Of a stretch of DNA of 64,000 bases, positions 52,981 through 64,000 are shown piece by piece. Under the pieces are notes generated by a model. It ran no database searches, was not told where the DNA came from, and was given only the letters and a program-made list of their open reading frames with translations. Origin of the DNA: Neonectria sp. B-13 (Eukaryota; Ascomycota; Sordariomycetes; Hypocreales; Nectriaceae); contig NOKP01000009.1 in the NCBI GenBank assembly GCA_002682825.1, positions 124,001 to 188,000 on the forward strand, given 5' to 3'. The position numbers were made by a program, and so were the translations under genes. Position 1 is the first letter of the stretch. Each line of letters begins with the position of its first letter.

Positions 52981-53897
52981 ATGTCGCCCACACTGCCTCT
53001 ACCCCCGCAGTACCAACAGCAGCACCAACAGCAGCACCAACAACAGCAAGCCCAGGGAAACCAACCCCCGCCGTACTACTTTTATCCGCCCATCCACGAC
53101 CCCTTCGGGCCGCGCCGTCATCCTCCACGGGCCCTCTCCTTCGTGCTCATCGCCCGTCCATTCTCACTCGTCGTCCCCGGCGTCATCGTCATCCTCAACA
53201 TCTGGTGGAGCGTCTCCCAGCGCGTATGCCCCAACGATGCCACCGTCGGCGATACCTGCTTCTGGATGCTATGGCTCAGCTTGCCTATTGTGCGTTCTCC
53301 CTTCCGATGAAATCCCGTCTGTTTCTACATCTTGGTCATGAATAGCAGTGCCGGCATTCATCAACCAATCAGTCGGTGTGGCTCAGTTGGTTAGAGCGTT
53401 GGTCTCATATCACGTATGACTTGGCCCAAGGTCAGGGACATCCAAAGGTCGAGAGTTCGAGCCTCTCCACCGACAGATATTTTTGTTTGGCATTTCTTTT
53501 TGCGGGTGAAGTTGTCATATCTTACTTACAAGGTCCAGGCTACCCTCTCCTTCATCTGGGCCATCGCCTCCAACATCTCCGCCCGTAGAGCGTCTCACCA
53601 CATGTCACACATCCCCCCGCGAGCCCAGGCCGCAGTCCAGCTCCTCCTCGCAATCGGCGCCACCGTCTGCCTCGCCCTGCTCATATACCACCTTGTGCAT
53701 TTCGACATATGGAGTCGTTCGTCTGAAGGCGCCATGGCTGCTCTCTTGGCCATCCTCATGTACGTTGAACCAACACCCGTCAGGATGAGACTAATGGAAA
53801 CAGGATCGCCGATTGGGTCATATTCGCCTGGACAGCCTACGAAATCAAATTGGACCATCGCGCACGTCAACTTGCAACCAGCCAAATTCCCATTTGA
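52981..53897 (+). CDS. Small four-helix membrane protein, unknown function
   Basis: Three exons, 52981-53289, 53533-53759 and 53804-53897, giving 209 residues. Intron 1 is 243 nt (GTGCGT donor, ACAAG acceptor) and contains the whole tRNA-Met gene. Intron 2 is 44 nt (GTACGT donor, CTAAT branch site, CAG acceptor). The splices keep one frame and yield a coherent protein: a Gln/Pro-rich N-terminus, then four hydrophobic helices (LVVPGVIVILNIWW; CFWMLWLSLPI joined to VQATLSFIWAIAS; AVQLLLAIGATVCLALLIYH; AALLAILM joined to IADWVIFAWTAYE). The end of helix 2 and of helix 4 cross exon junctions, which supports the model. An acceptor at 53538 instead of 53532 would drop two residues. The family has no named function. 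Confidence 0.7.
53372..53475 (+). tRNA. tRNA-Met(CAT), elongator type, with a 30-nt intron
   Basis: The acceptor stem GTCGGTG (53372-53378) pairs with CACCGAC, ending at 53474, with discriminator A at 53475. The D arm is GCTC-AGTTGGTTA-GAGC. The anticodon stem TTGGT pairs with TCCAA, with a U31-U39 mismatch that yeast elongator tRNA-Met also has. The anticodon CAT is at 53406-53408. A 30-nt intron follows position 37 (53410-53439). The variable loop is AGGTC and the T arm GAGAG-TTCGAGC-CTCTC. The mature length is 74 nt. It sits on the same strand inside intron 1 of the small membrane-protein gene. Confidence 0.94.
53410..53439 (+). other. tRNA-Met intron
   Basis: Thirty nucleotides between position 37 (A, 53409) and 38 (A, 53440). 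Removal gives the seven-base loop CTCATAA. Confidence 0.85.
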
Positions 53898-54072
53898 TCA
53901 TCACCGTGTATTACAATATGCTCAACCGATTTGAGCTACGAGGACGAGCCATGACCCGGTCGTCAAACTAAAGCACCAAAAGCAGACGCTCCCATCCGAT
54001 ACTGTACAAGGGTTGCCCCAATTGCGAAATCAACGTCTCGCGTACTGGCAGGTACTTTTCTCCTCGCTTCGC

Positions 54073-56277
54073 TCACAGGTTCCCGGCGAATCCTCCATGC
54101 GCCGCAAACTGCAGCTGGTACTCTCGAAGGTCCGCCCAGTACCGCAACTCCTCCTCCTCATCCTGAGACGTCATCTGGCTTAGGTCTCCCGCATTGATAT
54201 CGGACGGGCCGCTGGCGCCCGACTTTTCCAGCTTCATCAGGATGTTGATCAGCTGCGACAGGGCTCCCTCCGACTTCATGGCAAACGGCCCCTTTCGTTC
54301 GGGTGCGTCGTTGAGCAGCGTCGAGGCCACCTGGCGGATCTTGTTGATGAGTGACCCGCCGTTCGGCTCCAGGTTCCGCTGCGATATCGACCCCAGAACC
54401 GTCAGGAGGTGCTGCACTATGAGCTCCCGCTCTTCCGACATGAAGTCGTAGATTTCCTGTTCGTCGGCGTCCTGGGCGGCCTTTTCCTCCTCGGAATGTT
54501 CCTCAACCAGGTTGGGATCCTGCTGCTGCTCGTTCAAGTGGACGTCGCGCAGGTTGAAGTAGAGCTCCACAAAGTACGATCTCGTGGCCAGTTGCGACAC
54601 GTGGATGTTGGCTTTCTGGATTTCGTACTGGAGGTGGCGGCGTCGTGCAGGGTGGTTCTTGATGGCAATGCGCAGGTCGTTGGCCGGCTGGCTGTTGGGC
54701 CAGGCCGGAGGCACGTACTGGATGCCCGACGCATCAAAGCTGGCCAGGGTGGCTGCCTCGTCGCCGTGGTTTCCCAGCTGGAGCTCCGGTGGAAGATTGT
54801 CGGTGATGCTTCTGGCCGCGAGCAGACCGTCCCGGAGGAGGACACGCTGGTCGGCCCAGGGCAGAGTGCTCATGCCGTAAGCCATCTCCAAGCTGACCAC
54901 GCCGTTCATGGTGGTGTAGATGTCGATGCCAAATCGGAAGCCCGTGAGAAGAGTGACGCTGCCGTCTTGCTGGTGGATAATCTCATTGGCGAGGACGCAA
55001 ATGTCGTCGACATTCTCGGGATACGAGGGATATGGAAGGCTGGGCGTCGAGGGCGCAATCACCATGTCCGCAGCAGAGGCACCCAACTGAGCAAAGGAGC
55101 TGGATTGTTAGCGAGATAGCAGTCGAAAGAGAAGAATAACTTACCGAATACCGAGAAGAAGACACCAGAAGATGCGCTTGCCAATCTGATCCTTGACGTG
55201 GTTGAAAGGCAGGGGATCCGGCGAGCAGTTGTCGTTACCAAATGTCGGCAGATCGCCAGCGTGCTTCGGGCGGTTGAATCCCAGCTCGCGAACCAACGTC
55301 AACGTCTCCGCCATGAACTGGCCCGAGGCGTTCCACTGATGTGTGTATCCCGAGGAGAGTCCCAGGAAGTAGCTGGTCGCGGCGTCGTCCAGGGTCTTGG
55401 GCTGCTTCAGCTGCCACTTGCTTCCCCGGGTAAGCAGCGCAATGTCGCGACATTTCTCAATCATGACAATGGCTCGGGGGAACAGGTGGGTGCTGTGCTG
55501 GGCCTTGAGATGCTCTCTCGCGCTGCGGGGGAACGACGCGACCAAGGCGCAGATCATGCTGGCCAGCAGGCCGAGGAACTCGGGCTTGGTGCGGTCCTCT
55601 CGGTTGGCAAACGACTGCCGGAAGGTGGGCTCGTGAGGAAACGGCGCGAGAGGGTGGATGTAGGTGAAGAAGTCGTCGACGAGGAGCTCCAAGACGGGCA
55701 TCGGGGCAATCGACTCGGCATCGAGGACGCCGTCGGTGGAGATGTTCATGAGCGTCTTGGCGGCGGTCTGGGGCGAGGGCGACACGTTGACGTTGTAGAC
55801 GGTGTTCGGGGGGGTCATGGTCACGTCGACGCGGGCACGCTTGGCCGCCTTTGCTGCTTCGGCATGCTTGTTCGGGGGTCCACGACGCTTCGTCTCGCGG
55901 TTGTAGGTACATTCGACGCCGAGCTCGCGGCAGGGACGGCACGGGACGTCGGTGTCGTCGCACTTGACCTTGCGCATGCTGCACATGTCGCAGGCGCGTC
56001 GCAGGCGCGTCAGCTTGGGGTTGATGGTCGGATCACGCATCACGCCGTCGGGGCCGGCGATGAGATGAGCCATGTCGTTCGGGTGAGGCAAGCCGCCCGA
56101 GTTGGGCGACTGGTGGATGGCCTCGGCGGCCGCAACGGCAGCGGCAGCATGCTGAAGGGCCTGGGGATTCTGGATCGCGTGGGCGGCATCGCTGGCGGCC
56201 TGGAGGATCTCGAGGCCGTTGCTGGCGTAGGCGTGGGCGGTGGTGTGGGGAGAAGTCGGGGGAGGTGAGCCCGACAT
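54073..56277 (-). CDS. Zn2Cys6 fungal transcription factor
   Basis: Two exons, 56277-55145 and 55099-54073, with a 45-nt intron (GTAAGT donor, GCTAAC branch site, CCAG acceptor, phase 2), giving 719 residues. The Zn2Cys6 cluster near residues 95-122 has perfect spacing C-x2-C-x6-C-x6-C-x2-C-x6-C (CDMCSMRKVKC, CRPCRELGVEC), followed by a basic region (KRRGPPNKHAEAAKAAKRAR). The middle region has features of the fungal-specific transcription factor domain (FFTYIHPLAPFPHEPTFRQS, FLGLSSGYTHQWNASGQFM, IGKRIFWCLLLG). The frame extends 15 codons upstream without an ATG, so the start at 56277 is the first Met. The protein resembles sugar- or carbon-responsive regulators only loosely; no target is predicted. 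Confidence 0.88.
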
Positions 56278-57921
56278 GATGGCGAGGGAGTCCGAAGCTC
56301 CTCCGAAGTGGCCAGGGCCCACGGACTACGGGGCGGGCGCAACAACGGGATTCGGGACGGGCAAATGTGATAAGCTGGGGGAGTTGGCGATGGCTGATTA
56401 TCGGCGGATTCCCGGATGCGGGAGGGCGTTGAAGCGAGGTGAAGCCGACGAGGCCCCAGAGGTGGAGTGAAGTTGGAGGTTAGTCACGTGCGAGGATAAG
56501 TCACGAGACGCCTACCCTAGGTTTAGGTCAACGACAACCCAGATACAACGACATGTGTACGTCTGTCTGGGTTTTGGATGCTGATGAGTTGACAGGGTTT
56601 CTTTGGATCTTCAATGCGAACGCACGAATGCAATTTGTTTGAAGTACGACAGGTCCATTCCCCCGACCTTACAGCTCGATGCATTGATGCGTAAGACATG
56701 CAAGCATTGTCCGTCGTCTGTCCTGTGAAACTTGTTCCTTTGTTCTTGACGATTCCAGAAGCGGAGAACCAGAGAACCAGAAAAGAAAAGAACGTCTTAC
56801 CCTTGAACCGTCACAATAATCCAGCTTGGCTGATCTAATTGCTGCCGGAGGGCGGGTGGCGACGCTAATCAGGGCGCTGGAATGGTCCTTGCGGCTGATT
56901 ACACGAACTACTCTACAGAGCTGGCATGATCCTTTTGTCAAAGCTCCATCGTCTCGACGGAGATGAGTCCTCGCGTTCAGCGGAATCGTACCGTTGGTTG
57001 TGGCTGATGCAGTGAAAGCCGATCAGTCTGGACGCTTGCCACGGCAGTACGATCAGCACTTACACAACCCATCAAGACCTGTCCTTGTCCCGGCACTTTC
57101 TCGCACCGTTCTGGAACCGAGTCCTAGATCTGACCGCGTGGTCAGGTCGAAATTGCTTCTGCATGCAGTTCCTGCCACTTGCACCCATAGATCTGGTCAG
57201 GTCCGAGATGGGACGAAATGTGCTGCAACGGCCCAGGCCAATCAAACGGCTCGCGATTCCGGGCTGCGACTCCATCCCACAGCTTCCCCAGGCCCCACCA
57301 GCAAAGTCCAATCCCCGCAGGATGATTTCCTTCAGCCAACGGTACGATGACGACAGAAATGGAGTCTAGTCGGCGCGGGATGGCACATTTTTCCTCATCA
57401 ACCATTCCCCGGCCGGCCCCCCCGGACATGGCCACACCTTATGGCAATTGCCGTCCCTCGATCGTCTTTAGCAGGCGGTTAGTCAGGTAGCAAAACAGCA
57501 AACATCTTCAACGTATTCCTTCCGTCGGGTGTGGCCGGGCTGTCACGCCGGGCACCGAGTCTCACGGACCCCAGGACGGCCCCACTCATCAGGCGATGGT
57601 CTGATGTTGGCGACCTGGCGTGATGGGCTCAGCTTGGAGGCCGGCGGAGCGAGGCGAGAGTCGGAGAGGAGACGAGGGGCATGGGACGCCGTGGAATAAA
57701 TACCGGGTTGTGCGTTGCGTTGGCCGTGCGTGCGTGAGCTGCTTATGAACGCTGCGTGAATTGCTCGACTCGACTCTTGACTCTTAACTCTTCATCCCGC
57801 GAAACCAGCGAACCCATTGCTACGAATCCTTCGACGACTTGCGAGCGACCACATCGTCCCATTGAATTCGAGCATCTCGACCCTTCGATCACAATATTGA
57901 AACCCTCACATCACATTCAAA
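56278..57921. other. Divergent promoter region, 1.64 kb
   Basis: Between the Zn2Cys6 regulator (minus) and the protoglobin gene (plus). No coding signal was found. AATAAATA at about 57693 is a possible TATA element for the protoglobin gene, and the last 150 bp are C/T-rich leader. Confidence 0.5.
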
Positions 57922-58857
57922 ATGGCGACGTCACGACCCATGAAGCACATTGATCGCGAGGATCTCTACACCAACCTCGAGGCCCGCGTCATGTACCTTC
58001 ACTCATTCCTCGATTTCTCCAGCCGTACGCGCCACCTTCATTTTCATTCTCCCAATTGTCAAAGCGGCATTTCATTTCTTCAGTTCGGGTATCCTCGGAC
58101 CACAGCTGACAAATTCCAGGCGACATCGAAGCCCTCATCACCGGCGCCAAGTACGTCAAGGCGCTCATCCCGGCCGTCGTCAACATCGTTTACAAGAAGC
58201 TGCTGCAGTACGACATTACGGCACGCGCCTTCACCACCCGGAGCACCTCGTTCGAGGGCCCTCTCGATGAGATCCCCGACGAGAACAGCCCCCAGATTCT
58301 GCACCGCAAGATGTTTCTGCGTGCGTACCTGACCAAGCTGTGCTCGGATCCCAGCAAAATGGAGTTTTGGGAGTACCTGGACAAGGTTGGGTATGTTGAC
58401 CATTTTGCCGTCCTGGGATTCGGCTAACCTCTATAGAATGATGCACGTTGGTCTCGGCCGCAAGCATCCCCTTCACATCGAATACGTCCACCTGGGTGTC
58501 TGCCTCGGCTTCATCCAGGACATCATGATCGAAGCCATCCTCTCGCACCCTCGCCTCCACATCCAGCGCAAGACGGCCCTCGTCAAGGCCTTGAACAAGG
58601 TCATCTGGATCCAGAACGACCTCATGGCCAAGTGGCACGTCAAGGAGCGCGACGAGTTCCTGAACGAGTCCGACATTGAGATCGAGCGCGAGGGTTTCCT
58701 GCACGGCAAGCGCATCATCGGCGATGGAACGTCGACCGAGTCCGACTCGGAGGTCGGCGACGGGGCCGCAGCCCACCCCGGCGGCATGCCCGAGGGCGGC
58801 GTGTGTCCGTTCTCCGGGATAAGCGCCACCGGAGCGGGCGTGACCAAGGAGATTTAG
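57922..58857 (+). CDS. Protoglobin/globin-sensor domain protein
   Basis: Three exons, 57922-58024, 58120-58390 and 58437-58857, with introns of 95 and 46 nt that preserve the frame, giving 264 residues. The start MATSRPMKHIDREDLYTNLE, then ARVMYLHSFLDFS, is followed by DIEALITGAKYVKALIPAVV, YKKLLQYDITARAF, MEFWEYLDKVGMMHVG, HPLHIEYVHLGVCLGFIQDI and a long helix with LVKALNKVIWIQNDLMAKW. This is the fungal protoglobin pattern, with a conserved His-rich segment around the proximal heme ligand. A tail with Cys and Gly residues (GGVCPFSGISATGAG) extends past the globin core. Protoglobins bind heme and small ligands such as O2; the fungal proteins' role is not established. Divergent from the Zn2Cys6 regulator. 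Confidence 0.85.
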
Positions 58858-61560
58858 CGCAAGGATCTACGGCTATTGGCATTCTCCGGCGTTGATATCA
58901 TGAGGATCATTGTTTTGGCAGGCGGCATTTGGGACCCGGATTGTTGCGCGTATTTCATCTCTTTCGGGTTGGGTGTTTCGGCTTGGGTTAGGAAGGAATG
59001 AACAAATAAAGAAATGGAGCCCAGCTTCCAGTTTGTATACAGGACGAGTCTGTGTGTATGAGAATAGAGCGTGTGAACAATACACAGTGCGGGATCATGA
59101 GATTGACAAGCTCTGGGCTATGAGATGACAAGCTCTGGGCTATGAGATTGACAAGCTCTGGATCATGACAGTGCTCCAGTCCCGGATCATGAGAATGCTT
59201 AAGCTCAGCGTAGCACTTCACCTAAGCATGAGCCGTGCAGCTGGCAGATCGTGCCCGTAGCTCAGCCCCACGTGGGTTGCCCGTCCTGACCAATATCGAA
59301 CCGGGGCATTCTATGTAGTATTATGGACGGCGTGATTGGCTCGGGTTAGATCACGGAGAGCCGCGGGCAATCGTCATGGTCAAGGGCCCCTTGGTTCCCG
59401 TTATTGGCCGTGCGGTGGGGGGAGAGAATGCATCACGATTATCATTGAGAGATGTTTGTGAGTGCCCCGCGGTGGGGTTGATGGAGGATGAAAGAGAAAG
59501 CAAGACATCTCTGACTTGGGTTGAGACTCGTACTGTCCTTGGGATTATGTGTCAATGGGAACGGAGTACCGGGCCGAAAGCCTGAAGTGGACGAGCGAGT
59601 AGGAGAGCGTTGGGGGATGTGGATAAATCGAGACCTTTCCGGACCTTTTCTGCGATGCCACACGGGACACTCGATTTGATCAGAGTGAAGAGTGGAGAAT
59701 CATTGGTCGCTTAACCCAAGTGTAGTTAGTGAGGCCGAGTTGTGATTCACCTGGATCGTAGATATTGCGTAGATGTTGCGTAGATATCGATGGATGTTGG
59801 GAAGGTGAAAAAAACAAAGCAAGTTCCAGCCATGACCGGCAAGGCAGGACATAGGATCGCTTGAAGCACGCAGCTGAACGCATCAGGCAGATTGAGGTGC
59901 ATCCGAGGCTGCGGCTCCGACAAAGACCAACGGGAGAGTCAGGGTAAAATGGCTCAGGGCGTTGCATCTCTGCTGCAAGCCACTCCGGCATCCACGCGAG
60001 ATGGACAAGAAGAGGGAAAAGACGCCATACCGTCTGATCTGACGCCCACGTTTGGCCGTTCGACTCGGTGGATGGCTGGCCCGTGGCGTTTGCCCTGTGC
60101 CAGAGTCGAAACGAGACGCAACTGTCCGTTTTCGGGAGGTGGGGGTGTTTTTCCTCGGCGGAGCCACGAGAACGGGGCGACATTGGCACCGCCCGGGATT
60201 TGGGCCGGTGCATGCGCGGCCGGTACCTGTACCTCTTGGTGAGGTGGGTAGCTCCAGTGGACAGCCAGTGAAAGCCAGGGCATTGCTCCCCAATTGTCGG
60301 GTTCCGGTAGAGTTGAAGCTCGAGTCTGCTGATCCACCATCAAGTCATGGCCGATTAAACGACCGGAGCCTTACAAAGCTTACAGGAGAATCAGTCAATG
60401 CAGCCAAGCACCAACTAGTCCGGGCAGAATTCGTCGCTCCCGCTGGTGCGGCTGCAATGCAAAGGGATGCAAGTGCAACGGAAATGCACCAGCATCAAAG
60501 CATCATGTACCGTCGCATGCCGCCCGCAGCCCAGTCCTGAATTCGCCGTCGCCCGATCCAATGCTTCCAGTTGGAATTGCGTCCTCACCGTCTTTTGCCG
60601 CTTGGGAGTTTGAGTTCCGGGAACACCACCCAACAGATACGACACACGGAGAGACTGAGAGCGAGAGAGAGCGAGGGAGTCAAGATATGTCTGGCCTCGT
60701 GCCGACTGTGCCTTGTTTTTGTCGGTGGTGGCGGTGGTCCAGGCGCAATTACTGGGCCCGAGCTCCAGGGATCTGAACGGTACATGTAGGTTATCATGAG
60801 GTGGACTGTTGCCGTTGGAACGGTTCCAAATGCGTATTCTCTGGTTGCCGGGTGAGGTATTTGTTGGTTGACTCGAGTCGACTGAATTGCTACTGTACTT
60901 TCTCAATCCCTTCATCACTTGCTTTGGCAAGATAAGAAGAACAGAGAGGAACACGGAACAGGAGGAAAACTGCCCCTCCCCCGCCATGCCATCCCCTGCC
61001 ATGGACTTGGATCACATGGAAGCCCAAAACATACGACGGCCGTGACAACTGGATCGGTGAGGTCGATGCGCGGTGTAAGTTGCGGACAAATGAAGGATGC
61101 GTGACTCGGCGGCGACTCTGCTCGGAGATATACCGTAGCTATCGACCAGTTTCAGGAAGCCGCCGGTTTGGTTGATGGGGGTACAACACGATAGACAAAG
61201 ACCCGACCTACTACCGCCAACCGCAGCCACCGAGTAACTGCCGGTACCTGATCGTCGGCCGTTGTCTTTCGTCTGGGCTCAATCGGCCCTTGGACGAGTG
61301 CAGTTCCTTTCTCCTGCTTCGATCCGCCTTTATCTGTGCCGGTTCGTTGTCTGGCCTGACTACCGGGCACGAAGCCGGGCATGGAAGTCCGCGCAAGTAC
61401 CGCAGTGAAGTGCAGCACCGGTTGGAATATTAAACCCAGTTCCTCCTCATCTCCAAGCCGTCTCGTGCTTGATCACTATCGCAATTCATCTCTCGAGTCC
61501 CTCCATTACGCAATTTCCCAATCCATTGCTCTCGTTTGACTTGCTCTTGCAGTGGGCCCA
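58858..61560. other. Intergenic region, about 2.7 kb
   Basis: Between the protoglobin gene and the trehalose-synthase-complex gene. A 23-24-bp tandem repeat lies at 59091-59190. CCCCT words near 60974 resemble stress-response elements. TATTAAA at about 61426 could be a TATA element for the downstream gene. No coding gene was recognised. Confidence 0.5.
59091..59190. repeat. Imperfect 23-24-bp tandem repeat
   Basis: Three to four units built on GATTGACAAGCTCTGGGC and TATGAGAT, ending in a diverged copy (CATGACAGTGCTCC). Confidence 0.85.
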
Positions 61561-64000
61561 ATGTCCAGTACCGGTTCCGGCAAGTCACCCGGTGCCAAAG
61601 TCATGCACCAGGACCACGACCAGCAGAAACACAACCTCGCCAGCCACAGGAGGTACCTCGAGAAGCTGCTGCTGCTGCCGTGGCGGCGGCGCCAGAGGCC
61701 GAAACCGCCCGGGCCGACTGGGCTCGGGGCTGGTTCTGGGTGTGGTGGCGGGTGTGACGGGGCATGTGGTAGCGGAGCTGGCAGTGGTGGCGGCTCTGGT
61801 GCTCGCTCTGGCTCTGGCTCCGGCCCTGGTTTCGACCCGGACGGTGTCGACGCCGTCGTCACCACCACAGCGAAAGCGAACAACGTCACCGTTTTTCCCG
61901 CTCGCTCTTCATCTTCACCTTCACCTCCATCGTCTCCGTCCTCGCCTCCGTCCGTCTCCCCGACTGCGCCCTCTGTGTCCGCCGGCAACCATCCCAATCG
62001 ACTCCCGCGCACGACTCCCCCAGTTCTTGACTCTCCCTCCCTCGACCACGGCGACTTCTCCTTGTCCTTCTCCTCTCCTCGACAAGCCCCAGACGAGGCC
62101 GACGACGCCCGCCGCGGCCGCCTCCGCGACTCCTCCTCCGCCTCCGCCTCGTCCAAGACCCGATTGACGTTGGCCGACAGCTCAGTCAAGATGGAGTCTT
62201 CTTCGTCCCTCCCCAGCACCAGCCCCAGCACCGTCGCCACCGAAAACACCACCGCCACTACCACGGCGAACTCCACCACCACCAACTCCACCACCAACAC
62301 CGACAGTCCCGCCGCTGCCATGCGCCGTCGCGAGTCGCTCTCGGAGATTCGCGCTGCCAACCCCGACCTGGCCCTCACCGGCAACATCATCTCGGCCACC
62401 TTCAACACCCCGCACTCGTTTAGCTATCGCAAGGGCGGCGACTGGGTGAGTTTTCTTTTTCCTACCCCTCTATTTGATAGGCAGTCGACGATCTATCTAC
62501 CCCGCCTCAGTGTCTTTGCATCTTTCTTGCACCTTTCTTGCATCTTTCTTGCATCTTTCTTGCATCTTTTCTCTAACATCTCCAGGACCTCAAACCTCGC
62601 CGTGGACAGTCCGCACTGCTAGACTCCTTCGCCTACCTCTCCTCCGACGCCACTCCCTGGAGCCACACCGTCGTCGCCTGGACCGGCGAGATCGAGGCGC
62701 CACTGGACGACGATTCCACTCCCTCCCCCGCGACGCCTGCCGCCAACACCCTCGGCGTCTCTTCTCTAAATGCCCTCTCCGCCCCCGTCCCCGTCGACGC
62801 CCACACCCGGGTCCCGGTCCCGCAGCCCGCCGATGGCCTCTACATCCCCCGCGAGGACCAGCAACGTCTCGAGTACCGCCTGTCCCACAACAAGACCATC
62901 CGCACCTTTCCCGTCTGGCTAGCCGACGAGTCCGAAGCCACCGACGATGGCATCCTCCTCAAGGACCAGGCTCGCTGGCGCCGCTATGCCGAGTACGACC
63001 TGTACACACTCCTCCATTACAAGCAGCACGAGCCCACCGACGGCCGACAGGAGCGCGTCCAATGGGCCGACTACTACCGCATGAACCAGAAGTTTGCCAA
63101 CAAGATCATCGAAATCTACAAGCCCGGCGACATCGTCATCGTCCACGACTACTTCCTCATGCTCCTCCCCAGCATGCTGCGCCAGCGAGTCCCCAACATG
63201 TACATTTCCTTCTTCCTCCACTCCCCGTTTCCCAGCAGCGAGTTTCTCCGCTGTCTCCCCCGCCGCAAGGAGATCCTCGAAGGCGTCCTCGGCTCCAACC
63301 TCATCGGCTTCCAGTCCTACAGCTACTCGCGCCACTTTCTGAGCTGCTGCACTCGCATCCTCGGCTTCCCCTCCGACACGCTCGGAATCGATGCGTACGG
63401 CACCCGCGTCCAGGTCGGCGTCTTTCCCATCGGCATCGACGCCGCCAAGGTGGAAAACTTTGCCTGGACCGACGCCGTCAAGGAAAAGTACGACGCCCTC
63501 AAGAAGCTCTACCAGGGCAAGAAGATCATCGTCGGCCGCGACCGCCTGGACAGCGTCAGGGGCGTCGCCCAGAAGCTGCAGGCCTTTGAGCGGTTCCTGG
63601 AAATGTACCCCGAGTGGCGCGAGAAGGTCGTCCTCATCCAGGTGACGTCGCCCACCAGCATCGAGGCCGAGAAGCAGGACCCCGACAACAAGGTCGCCTC
63701 CCGCGTCAACGAGCTCGTCATGCTCATCAACGGCCTGCACGGAAGCCTGGGCTTTTCCCCCGTGCAGCACTACCCCCAGTACCTCGACCAGGACGAGTAC
63801 TTTGCGCTGCTGCGCGCCGGCGACATCGGCCTCATCACCTCCGTCCGAGACGGCATGAACACCACCAGCCTGGAGTACATCGTCTGCCAAAAGCAGGGCC
63901 ACGGCCCTCTGATCCTGTCCGAGTTCAGCGGCACCGCCGGCAGCCTCGGCGACGCCATCCACATCAACCCCTGGGACCTCAGCGGCGTGGCCGAAAAGAT
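61561..64000 (+). CDS. Trehalose-6-phosphate synthase-complex subunit, TPS2/TPS3/TSL1-like (5' part)
   Basis: Exon 1 is 61561-62445 and exon 2 is 62586 to beyond the window; the intron is 140 nt (GTGAGT donor, TCCAG acceptor, phase 0). The N-terminal about 270 residues are low complexity with Gly-Ser, Ser-Pro and Thr-Asn runs; an alternative start is the ATG at 62191. Then comes the GT20 fold: GNIISATFNTPHSFSYRKGG, VVAWTGEIEAPL, ARWRRYAEYDLYTLLHYKQH, IVIVHDYFLMLLPSMLR, FFLHSPFPSSEFLRCLPRRK, GRDRLDSVRGVAQKLQAFER, VVLIQVTSPTS and ITSVRDGMNTTSLEY. The GRDRLDSVRG form and long N-terminus favour the phosphatase (TPS2/OrlA) or regulatory (TPS3/TSL1) subunit over catalytic TPS1; the missing 3' end would decide. 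Role: trehalose synthesis under stress. Confidence 0.82.

Noticed and set aside
55198..56268. 356-codon open frame on the plus strand
   Set aside because: It is antisense to the Zn2Cys6 factor, whose metal-cluster spacing is exact.
61469..62167. 232-codon frame overlapping the first exon of the trehalose gene
   Set aside because: It is Arg/Pro-rich, lacks the GT20 continuation and overlaps the frame that splices into the conserved fold.

Overview
The window is nuclear DNA of a filamentous ascomycete, most likely a Sordariomycete. Genes are short with 0-3 introns of about 45-80 nt that have GTRNGT donors, CTAAC/CTGAC branch sites and CAG/TAG acceptors. Families typical of these fungi are present: DUF6601, DUF2434, an RRT8/EI24-like protein, Zn2Cys6 and C2H2 regulators, a FRE-type reductase and a protoglobin. 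The tRNA genes carry introns after position 37. No plasmid, phage, CRISPR or intact transposon was seen.

Layout. 1-4.6 kb: 3' end of a large conserved fungal protein (DUF3638-like), a DUF6601 membrane protein, and a decayed tripeptidyl-aminopeptidase-type hydrolase whose 3' end runs into a tRNA-Gly(GCC). 5.0-9.8 kb: a four-exon gene for a secreted protein of about 1546 residues built from at least five classes of tandem repeat, with a non-repetitive cysteine-containing C-terminal domain. 10.8-15.4 kb: RRT8/EI24-like protein, GFA-family protein, short-chain dehydrogenase, secreted endonuclease/exonuclease/phosphatase-family protein. 17.1-21.3 kb: AtuA-type protein convergent with a FRE-like ferric reductase. 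23.9-29.6 kb: gelsolin-repeat protein, COG5, a DUF2434 multipass protein.

From 29.6 to 47.1 kb there is only one convincing protein gene, a C2H2 regulator at 36.9-39.1 kb. It is flanked by about 7.4 kb upstream and 8.0 kb downstream with no credible coding sequence, rich in pyrimidine tracts upstream and minisatellites downstream.

47.1-64 kb: a cytochrome P450 convergent with a TPR protein; a small membrane-protein gene whose first intron contains a complete tRNA-Met(CAT), which itself has an intron; a Zn2Cys6 regulator divergent from a protoglobin; and the 5' part of a trehalose-phosphate synthase-complex gene that runs off the end.

The genes do not form an obvious metabolic cluster. Most look like housekeeping or general accessory genes. 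The most unusual items are the repeat-built secreted protein, the tRNA nested in a protein-gene intron, the isolated C2H2 regulator and the decayed peptidase. All homology statements come from sequence recognition by eye; no search was run.
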